A DNA stretch of 64,000 bases from Juglans regia (lineage: Eukaryota > Streptophyta > Magnoliopsida > Fagales > Juglandaceae): the NCBI RefSeq assembly GCF_001411555.2, contig NC_049911.1, positions 36,903,340 through 36,967,339 on the forward strand, read 5' to 3'. The notes under the pieces were generated by a model. That model was not told where the DNA came from and searched no databases. It saw only the letters and a list, made by a program, of their open reading frames with translations. This document shows positions 55,506 to 64,000 of the stretch, piece by piece (position 1 is the first letter of the stretch; every line of letters starts with the position of its first letter). The position numbers and the translations under genes are program-made.

Positions 55506-58087
55506 TGTAACGTCCAGGTCCTGCACGGATCGGAGAGTTACTTCTTAACACTTAAACTCACATTCTAATAATATAAAAATAGACTCCAAATTCTCAATAT
55601 CATTTAGAAAATTCGATTCAATCTAATTTTCTCAATATAACCAATTTTTCAAAATGTCAAATCATTACAACACAATAAAATTTCTAAATAAAATACGACA
55701 ATACTCATAAAAAACTTCCTGTACTTGAACCACTACACTTAAAACATCTCACCCAATGTCTCATAATCTTGATCATCAGCTGAACCATCATAATATCTGA
55801 AAAATATTGTAGAGATAAGAGAGTGAGTTATCAACAACTCAGTAAGTAGAGAGCATATACTAGCATGTAAACATGAGCATTTATAAAGTTCGATATGCAG
55901 AACAAGACATTTACTTTCAGAATGCAGAAACAACAAATTTTCTTTTAGAATGCAAAAACAACATATTTTCTTTCAGAATGCATAAATAAAACTTGTTACA
56001 AAACATCAGAGCAAAATTTAAAAAAAAAAAAAAAACTTGTTCCCAAAAAAAAATTCCATTGGCATTTCCAAATTGAAACATTATAATCATATCATCTCTT
56101 AGCATCACATCAGGACAAATACCATGTTTAACTCCCGTGGTAGGATTATAAACCACCATTATACCCGTGGCTGGGTCGTATACCATGTTTCACCCCGTGG
56201 TAGGGTTATAAACAACCATTATACCCGTGGCTGGGCCGTATACCATGTTTCATCCTCGTGGTAAGGTTATAAACCATCATTATACCTGTGGCTGGGCCTT
56301 AACAGAAATAGAATGGAACATCATCGGAAACAGAATATATTCAGATACAGATTCAGAACTTCATGCCAAGGTTTTTCAGATGACACATCATATCAAAACA
56401 AAATACTGAAAAGTTTCAGATCATTTCACATGTTCGAAATAAACAGACACCAAAACATCTTCATTTATTCATAGCAAAAACTTTTAGACTTCCATATTCG
56501 CTCTTTTTGTATAGTTCAGAAACAGAATGTACAAATCTAGCTCATGTCCACACCAGTCATGACAGAAAATACTTTCTCTTATAGAATTTATGCATATGCA
56601 GAACAAACATCTGAGGTCGTTTTTAGATTTCTTTTCAAAAATAAACATGAATATTTTCAAAATCAACCTCATTTCATTTATTTTATGCAAAACCAGTATA
56701 TAAACCCCGCTTACTTGGACAACTTAGATTTTCAGAATTTTTCTCAAAAAAAGTCGAGTCGAATATAAAATGTCACCTATAAAAAATAATCACATAATTT
56801 CTGTAAGTTTTCAATCAATCACGGTTTCGATATTTAAGCCTAAATTTCTAAAATAACCTATTTTAATATCTCAAAACTTAAAACCCTCATAATCCCAAAA
56901 TATATCATCACTTCTTAAAAATCATCAATATCCACCATGATCAACGTCAAACTCAAAACACCAATATTTAAATCCGAAACAGCCAACAAATTTCAAAGCA
57001 TAAACCAATCTCACGCAAACAATTCCATCATCCAATCCAACCGACCCCCTTACTCCTCGGACTCAGTCCGGCACAACCAACAAATTCACAGTAAATATGA
57101 ATTAGTGTAAAAAATACATTTAAATCTCAAAAGTTCTTTGGAAAAAATACTTACAATGCTATAATATAATTTTTGAAAGATCACAAAGGTGCTAGAAGCG
57201 GCAACGCAGCAATAAAACAGTGCGAAATGCACTGTGGCCGTGAGACTCAAAAACCCACTTTTGAACGGGTGTAAACGAAGACCCGAGATTGATAGGGTAG
57301 GGCCTAGGGATGTTGGTGAAGCTAGTGGTGGTGGTGGTTGGCCGTGGGTGGCGGCGCAAAGGGTGGTTGAAGTGCAAAAATACCCAAAACGGAAATATTG
57401 ATGGTGGGGCTTCACCGGTGACAGATCGGAGGTGGGGTTGGGTCCATTGGGTTGCTAGGAGGTCGAGGATGATGTGGTGAGAAGATGGTGGCCAGAGGTG
57501 GCGCGACGGCGGCGCATCGGCGCAAGGAGTGCCACGGCTTGGTGATGCGCATGGGAGCTAACGGTGGCGCGATTGGGGCTGAGATTACAGGGGGGTGGTC
57601 GCCGGTGGTTGGGGAGGACGGTGGGCCGGGAGGTGTCGCGCACAGCGGCGCGAGGCGGCGGGGCTAGGTGGATGAAGGAACGGACGGAGAGAGGGAGGGG
57701 GAGAGTAGTGTGCGCGCGAGAAGAGGCCAAAAAAAAATGTAGGAAAAGAAATGAGGTCCAATCCTCACATCTTGGGTCACAAAAAAGATCCAACGAAAAT
57801 GATTTTAAAACAGTAAGTGAAATAAAATAATTCAAATGTAGTGATTAAAAATAAAATAAATAATTAAATCCAACAAGAAGTTAATTTAATATGAAAAGAA
57901 AATTAAATGCATAACAATAATTAATAATAAGGAAACATGTCAAACTTAATTTTCACAAATTAAAAAATCATAAAAATAAACCCACTAAAATCTGAAAATT
58001 TTAAACAAGATAATCAAATTTTAAACTAATAACAAATAATCTTTCAATTAAAAAAAAAATACACTAAAAAAAATACAGGATGTTACA
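55506..58087. mobile_element. Probable solo LTR (2.58 kb)
   Basis: Begins tgtaacgtcc and ends ggatgttaca (TG...CA with short inverted ends), flanked by a perfect 5-bp duplication tatta at 55501-55505 and 58088-58092. No retroelement coding domains lie inside, so a solo LTR left by recombination between two LTRs is the simplest reading; a non-autonomous element with 5-bp duplication is the alternative. It contains a three-unit ~60-bp tandem repeat (56121-56300) and a GC-rich block (57290-57720). Confidence 0.75.
56121..56300. repeat. Three-unit ~60-bp tandem repeat inside the solo LTR
   Basis: Units start at 56121, 56182 and 56242 with accatgttt and share cgtggta-ggttataaac-a-cattatac-c-gtggctggg. 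Differences between units are mostly single bases. Confidence 0.85.
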
Positions 58088-58109
58088 TATTAACCTGACG
58101 CCATACAGA

Positions 58110-58439
58110 CTAAGGGATTCGAAAAATAAGATGATATGAAAATTTTGTAAATAATAAAAAAATAATTTATGAATAATAGTGAAATAGTTTAAGTTAAGTA
58201 TTTATTAGATTTTAAAAAAAGATAAAGAAAAAGTTTAATAAAAAATATTATAAAATTAAAATATTATTAAAATATAAATTTTTTAATATTATTTTTGTTT
58301 TAAAATTTGAAAAAAAATTTCAATTATTTTTTTTTTACAAGTTTGAAAACTAAGAAAAATTGTAATGATTAATTTAAAAGATATTTAGAAAGAAAATAAC
58401 ATGAGATGAAATAAAAATTATTTTCAAACATTCTCTTAG
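58110..58439. repeat. MITE-like element
   Basis: The left end ctaagggattcgaaaaataa and the right end, on the other strand ctaagagaatgtttgaaaat, are imperfect inverted repeats. The AT-rich core resembles the core of the MITE at 34462-34681 (ttaatattatttttgtttta, aattgtaatgatta). No certain target duplication. Confidence 0.45.
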
Positions 58440-58683
58440 TGATAAGAGAATTTATATTGATTCAGTTCACATATTTATCTTTTTTTTAACCTAACTTCCA
58501 CTTATAATTATTAGATTATGAAATTTAAGAGTTGTTTAGAAAATACATCTCATCTTAAAATTTTACTTTTAAACATCACTTAAATCTAAAAAATTTTTAA
58601 AAATGAAACAATAAGAGAATTTATTGTGGAAAATGGATAGTGTGAATACTGAATAGGTGCTTAAAAAATAAAGGACAAAAGAC

Positions 58684-58737
58684 TCCGCACTTGGGAATCG
58701 AACCCGGGAGACCGTTGGAATAAGGCCAACCATGGTG
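58684..58737 (-). other. tRNA-like fragment
   Basis: The minus strand shows a possible anticodon arm (gttgg-ccttatt-ccaac), a short variable region and a T-arm-like gggttcgattccc. There is no matching acceptor 5' half or D arm, and the base before the would-be anticodon is C rather than U. It is best read as a decayed tRNA or tRNA-derived repeat, not a working gene. Confidence 0.35.
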
Positions 58738-58744
58738 TGGGTAC

Positions 58745-58803
58745 AAATTATACTTGAATGAAAAGGAAAATGATTCGACTATTGAATATGTCCATCAAAT
58801 TCA

Positions 58804-58835
<32 letters not shown>

Positions 58836-59625
58836 AATATTTAATAGTTAATAAAGTAACTATTAATAAATTTATTTTTAATTTTAATTTTTTTTTAATA
58901 TTTAAGAATGTTTAAAAATTAATTAAAGAAAAAAGAACTCATTTATACTACTAATGTGCACATTTGGTAGGCATATTTGGTAGTCACCTTAATCTTATCC
59001 AATTAAGAAATTAATTTTTAATAATATTATGAATTTTTTAAATGTCTAAAAATAGAAAAAATTAAATTAAAAAAATAAAAAACATTTGATCTTATCGAAA
59101 CCTAACCTGAGTGTAGCATGCTTTAATTATGAGGATGCCGATCCGAACATTATGGATAAGATTAAGCATATTTATCAGGACAGCTCCAAAAACCAACGAC
59201 TGATCATTGGGCCAATTAAGTGTACGGCCAGTTTAATTAATTTGTTGACAAATGACAACACATTCGGGATTTGAGCTTCATGATCTCCTAAATAAGAAGA
59301 GGATAAGCCATATTTCTAAGCTTCACTATATGCTTTGCATCTGATCAGATTCTCATATATGCTTCATTTCGCATTAATTTTCAGACCTCTTAATTAACAC
59401 ATGCAATCATCTTATAATTAATTACTCATGCGGTCATAGTAATCAATCAAAAGTAATGAACTTGAGTTTTTACCACTATCCATCCTAATAGTGGGTAGGG
59501 TGTCCCTACATTTGCCCCAGCTTCGAGAGTATGTCTAGTCCCTTTTAAATTTAGAAAAACTATGTGCTTCAATAAAGGGTTGATATGATCAAGTACAAGT
59601 AGACCTTTTATTCTCATTGTTTTAA
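58745..59625. other. Gene-free AT-rich spacer
   Basis: Contains an (AT)n microsatellite at about 58802-58835 and AT-rich DNA. A 62-codon frame at 59086-59274 has no recognisable motif and no neighbouring exon, so I do not call it a gene. Confidence 0.5.
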
Positions 59626-60275
59626 GGAAAATGCTACATGCCCCGCTGGGGGCTCCCGCTAGGCACGTAGCATTTTTTTATCTATATTTTTTTCGTTTTT
59701 TTTATATAAATATTTTTTAATAATTTTAAATATTTTAAAAAATAAAATAAAAATTATAATATTATTAAAAAATATTTTCTTAATCACAAAATAGAATAAA
59801 AAATAATATTTATTCTACTTCGTGATTAAAGAAATATTTTTTAATATTTTTTTTACTTTCTGATTAAGGAAGTATTTTTTAATAATATTTTAAATTTATT
59901 TTATTTTTTAAAAGTGTAAAAAAAGTCTATATAAAAAATAAATTAAAAAAATATACATAAAAAAAATACATATTAAGCCCAACGGAAGCCACAGCGAGAC
60001 TGTAGCATGTCCATTTTAAATATTTAAAAAAAATCATAATATTATTAAAAAATATTTTCTTTATTTTATTTCGTAATTAAGAAAATATTTTTTAATATAT
60101 TTTTTTACTTTCTGATTAAAAAAATATTTTCTTAATAATATTTTAAATTTATTTTATTTTTTAAAAAAATTTTAAAATATTAAAAAATTTATATAAAAAA
60201 TTATTTAAATAAAATACCTATAAAATAATCTACAGCCCCCAGCGGGAGCCCCCAGTGGGGGTTGTAGCATCACCC
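59626..60275. mobile_element. MULE-type non-autonomous element
   Basis: 650 bp, with ends ggaaaatgctacatgccccg and, read on the other strand, gggtgatgctacaaccccca; both continue into ctgggggctcccgct. A perfect 9-bp target duplication ttgttttaa lies at 59617-59625 and 60276-60284. A third copy of a 'ctgtagcatg' end-like motif occurs inside at about 59999-60009, which may mark a nested or rearranged end. No coding capacity. Confidence 0.88.
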
Positions 60276-60278
60276 TTG

Positions 60279-60643
60279 TTTTAAATACGGTACCGTACCG
60301 GCCGGTACAACTAGTATTTGTCATACCGGTCACTGGTTCGGTACAAGTATTACATATATTTTATACTGACCCAAATACCAGTCGTATTAGTCGATATTTC
60401 GGCTTAATTTTTTTTTTCATATTTTCAAACTACAAGCTCATTTTTTTTACTCCTAATTTAGACTACGTTATTTATAATTTATATATAATTTATTCATATA
60501 TAAACTATTATTTTGAAATATAATTTATATATATAATTTATTCATATATCGACTATCTCGAAACGGTACATAAAATGATATCAGTACCAAAATATTTCGT
60601 TCCAATGCCTTGACTGATCCGGCGTTCAGTACGGTATTCAAAA
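60279..60643. repeat. Inverted-repeat element with tacggtaccgtac ends
   Basis: The left end ttttaaatacggtaccgtac and the right end, on the other strand ttttgaataccgtactgaac, form imperfect inverted repeats. The left end overlaps the target duplication of the adjoining MULE element, so the MULE may have inserted at its edge. Confidence 0.5.
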
Positions 60644-60696
60644 CTTTATTTATTCTTAGTAAAAACAAAACAAATGCTGCGAAAAGAAATCCAACC

Positions 60697-60728
<32 letters not shown>

Positions 60729-61516
60729 AAATTTCTACTCATTGTCCTTACACCACACTGTACTACACATAATTTTTTAATTTTTAATTTTTCTCTCTTA
60801 CTAAGTAGATGAGTAGAAAAACTCAATCAATTTAAGAAGAATGAAATTTAAAAAATTATAAAAAATAAAAATAAATATAATATGTAATGTATGTAGATGA
60901 TGAATAACATAAACTTCTATATATCATTATCCTAATGTTGGTCCAAAGAAAAGAGTAATAACAAAGTGAGATGACATTAATGGTTAAAAGAATCAATATT
61001 AAATTACTGTGCCCACGTACGTAAATGGGGTTTATATATAACACATCAAATCAAAATCAAAACTAAAATAAATATTTTATAAAATATTATTTTATTGAAA
61101 GATTGTAGAAAAATTATAAAGGAGTTGTCATTTTATCATTTTATATATATCAGCGATCAACCCTTTAAGATACCCTGGCATGGAGACCCATGTTCTCCGC
61201 CATCTAAAACGCTTATCTAAAAGGCTAAGATCTAGATCAGCCACTTGAAGGAGTAGAGTATCATTCTAATGAGAGTATGTAGCTCCAAGTTTAAAGACCA
61301 GTCTAGTGCCCAGATCCTAATCTCACCACATCAAATGCAGCTATTTTAGATGTTTTATAATTTTTAAAGGCGCAGCTAAGAATCATCGTGCATGGTTTGA
61401 ATACTACTTTTATGTTCTGACCGTGGTCTTCCTTTCTTTCGCTTTCCTGAGCTGTCTCTGTATACTTTTTACTTTGGTCCCAAGGAAGTCCTTGTCGAGT
61501 ACTACTGGATAATTGA

Positions 61517-61549
<33 letters not shown>

Positions 61550-61687
61550 ATCTCTCTCTCTCCGCCCTTGCTTATATGATTGTTGCTAAGTAGTAAAGGA
61601 TGTCAAACAAGTGTTTTGAATGCCGCATATATGCTAGCTTTAACGTTACCATACTCACAAATTCTTTTGACCAGCTGGAGATCAAGT
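60644..61687. other. Spacer and 5' region of the WAT1-like gene
   Basis: AT-rich with an (AT)n run at 60700-60729 and a (TC)n run at about 61518-61562. The TC run lies about 125 bp before the start codon, a common position in plant promoters or leaders. A TATA-like ttatatga is near 61572. No other gene seen. Confidence 0.5.
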
Positions 61688-62657
61688 ATGGGTTGGTTGG
61701 ACGATTACAAGCCTGCAATGGCCATGGTTGGGTTACAATTTATTTACGCTGGGCTTGCTCTCTTTACTAGAGTTGCTCTGGTACGAGGAATGAGCCCCAG
61801 GGTGTATGTGGTCTACAGGCAAGCCATAGCAACTTTGGTCATGGCTCCTATAGCCTGCTTCGCTAGAAGGTACGTACGGTATAATCACATAAATACACTA
61901 GTAACTAATACTTGCTCTCTCTCTCTCTCTCTCCAGCTGATCTCCCTTTCTTTTGTACGTGTTCTCATACGCTTGCTTCGGCTGGCAGGAGGAATCCTGG
62001 TCGGATCTCATTGGGATTAAAGAGCTTTTCTTTGATATTTGTGGCCTCTCTTGTTGGGTATAGTGTACATGATTCTCTACGAATTCGTATTCTTCTTCAT
62101 GGACTTAAATTACATGAGGATAAGGTGGCGACATTAATTATATATTGAGATGCTGTGTAATGTTTTTCATTTGTAGAGTGACTGCGAATCAGAACTTCTA
62201 TTTTGAAGGACTATACTTGGCTTCTTCAACAGCAGCAAGTGCCACAATTAATCTGATCCCTGCAATCACCTTTGTAATGGCAACCACTGTAGGGTAAATT
62301 AATGCACAATACCAACTGATCTGTTCCGCACCATTCATTTTGACGGCGCACGTACATGCGTGAAATATATAGTTCTTTTATGTTTTCGTGGTACATATAA
62401 ATTATCCATGAAGAATAATACTGTTTAGTCATCTGAAATTTACATGAGTCTGGATCTTGACTTGGCACCGCTATATAATATCACGTGATTTATTAAAAAA
62501 GTTAAAAATATAAATACAAAAAGGATAGATCAGGAAATCTAAATTTTTTATCTGAGCGGTAAATTTGAAATATCCGAATAGCAATATTAATACTCATAAA
62601 CAAATAATTGATGGCACGAAATTAATAATATATAGATATATCAAATTACAGTAGGCT

Positions 62658-62691
<34 letters not shown>

Positions 62692-64000
62692 ACTATATTA
62701 TGATCATATATACGATCGAGGGACTCGATCATGATCTACTCATTCTAGATGGCAGATATTTATTCATGTAAAATATCTCTTATATATTTTTCAGTAGAAG
62801 CAGCTAGCTTTGATACGTTTTAAAAGTTAATTTCTATTTTGATCAGAATGGAGAAGATTAATATACGAAGCTTGAGAAGCATTGCCAAGATAATGGGGAC
62901 AATCTTCTGCGTTATTGGATCCATTTCCATGGCATTGCTCAAAGGACCAAAGCTATTTATAAACATGACGGAATTGCTACCATCAAAATCCAGCATGGTC
63001 ACGGGTGGAGATCATAATTATAATTGGCTGCTGGGTTGTTTATCTCTCTTTGGAAGCAGTTGTTTCTGGTCATTCTGGGTAATTATGCAGGTATATATAT
63101 ACTTCCTGATCAAATTCATGACTTGCATCATTTAGTTGCTCATGTTCACCACTAGATCGCGAATCCTGTTTAAATTTTCGAGCAGGTCCCAATTTCAGCA
63201 AGCGTTCCTGACCATATATATTCATCTACTTGGATGCTTTTCTTGGCGATGCTACAAGCAGCAATGGTTACATTAGTCTTAGAGCATGAGCCAGAAGCAT
63301 GGTATCTGCATTCATTTGTTGAATTGGGATGTTGTTTATTTGGAGTAAGTAGTTGTATGGGTTAGTTTTTTTCATAATTACCTTTTGTTTTTCCCTAGTC
63401 TTCTTTTGACTATGATCGTCATTTCTTGCTATTACATATATATATAGTTTAGTACGTACGTACATGATTGTATTTAAGAAAAAACAATTGTCCTTTAGAT
63501 GTCTCAAAATTTATTGTGTCTTTCATGTGGATATTATTATATAGGGAATTGGATCTGCGGTTACCTTTTTTGTTCAGGCCTGGTGCATATCACAAAGAGG
63601 TCCGCTCTTCTCTGCAATGTTTTTCCCTCTATGCACAGTTATGACAACCGTTTTAGCTTATATGTTTCTGCATGAGGAGTTGTATACCGGAAGGTATTGT
63701 CTTGCCGATCCTAATTTGCAAACCTATATACATAGTTCTTGTTATCTTTAATTCGTTTGTCAATGAGGAAAATTACAATTCTCTCCGGCCACGTTTTCTT
63801 AATTGGTACTGTTCTTCTGATCCCGGCTAGCTAGCTGTTTAATTTGTTGGCTAATGCGTTCAAATAATTGCCTTGGTTAATTAATTTCACAGCCTGCTAG
63901 GTGCTTTTGCCGTGATCATCGGTTTGTACGTTGTTCTTTGGGGTAAAGCCGAAGACCTTCAAGATCATCAGATCATCAAAGAAGAGAGTACTTCAAAGCT
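61688..64000 (+). CDS. WAT1-related protein (nodulin MtN21/EamA-type transporter), 3' end outside window
   Basis: Membrane protein of the plant drug/metabolite exporter family; WAT1 of Arabidopsis is a vacuolar auxin exporter, others move amino acids, but the substrate of this one cannot be read from sequence. Seven exons are visible: 61688-61869, 61989-62057, 62177-62293, 62847-63090, 63186-63344, 63545-63693, 63893 to beyond 64000. All have GT-AG borders and matching phases (920 nt before the last exon). The protein opens MGWLDDYKPAMAMVGLQFIY and shows YRQAIATLVMAPIACF, TANQNFYFEGLYLASSTAAS, ISQRGPLFSAMFFPL and, in the last exon, GAFAVIIGLYVVLWGKAED, the standard landmarks of the family. 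Two EamA repeats and ten membrane helices are expected. The upstream in-frame ATG at 61580 is less likely than 61688. No break seen. Confidence 0.92.

Noticed and set aside
56121..56300. CRISPR-like array from the ~60-bp repeats
   Set aside because: Units are contiguous tandem copies without unique spacers, in a plant genome; this is a minisatellite inside an LTR.
58684..58737. Functional tRNA gene on the minus strand
   Set aside because: Only the anticodon and T-arm-like parts are present; the acceptor and D arms are missing.
59086..59274. 62-codon frame between the solo LTR and the MULE element
   Set aside because: No recognisable domain, no neighbouring exons, AT-rich surroundings.

Overview
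This is a plant nuclear genome window from a eudicot, probably a woody species. The evidence is intron-rich genes with GT-AG introns, plant-type proteins (ATG3, an STP-type hexose/H+ symporter, a WAT1/EamA transporter), AT-rich spacers, and many plant transposable elements (chromovirus Ty3/gypsy, L1-type LINE, TRIM, hAT and MULE MITEs, an RPA-carrying Helitron). I cannot name the species from sequence alone.

Layout, left to right. 1-3177 is gene-free spacer with MITE-like pieces. 3183-8661 is a near-complete, young Ty3/gypsy chromovirus (+ strand) with 534-bp LTRs and a 5-bp target duplication. 9014-20647 (- strand) is a complete nine-exon ATG3 gene (autophagy E2-like enzyme, 315 aa); its introns hold a full-length degenerate LINE (13551-19313), a TRIM (12145-12590) and LINE 3' ends. 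23201-23300 is a 100-N assembly gap. 23301-32322 repeats 14204-23200 almost base for base, including ATG3 exons 1-4. It ends exactly at the contig edge, so I read it as two overlapping contig ends (two haplotypes) left unmerged, not a second gene. 32637-38412 (- strand) is a five-exon NADPH:quinone oxidoreductase-like gene (392 aa, probable organelle transit peptide); its introns carry two hAT-type elements (one with a TRIM nested inside), a SINE and a MITE. 39267-51366 is a large Helitron (- strand) with an open RPA70-like gene (nine exons, 437 aa), a broken Rep-helicase gene, a three-unit ~583-bp tandem repeat and a GC-rich repeat island. 52955-54978 (+) is a three-exon STP-type sugar transporter (510 aa). 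55506-58087 is a probable solo LTR. 58093-61687 is spacer with MITEs. 61688 to the window end (+) is a WAT1-related (nodulin MtN21/EamA) transporter, cut by the window edge.

The four host genes do not form an operon or an obvious pathway; they are independent plant genes separated and enlarged by transposons. The features most worth attention are the artefactual duplication around the gap, the Helitron with its unusual flanking repeat and intact RPA next to a decayed Rep-helicase, the young gypsy element with a single amber codon before its chromodomain-like tail, and the nested insertions with clean target-site duplications.
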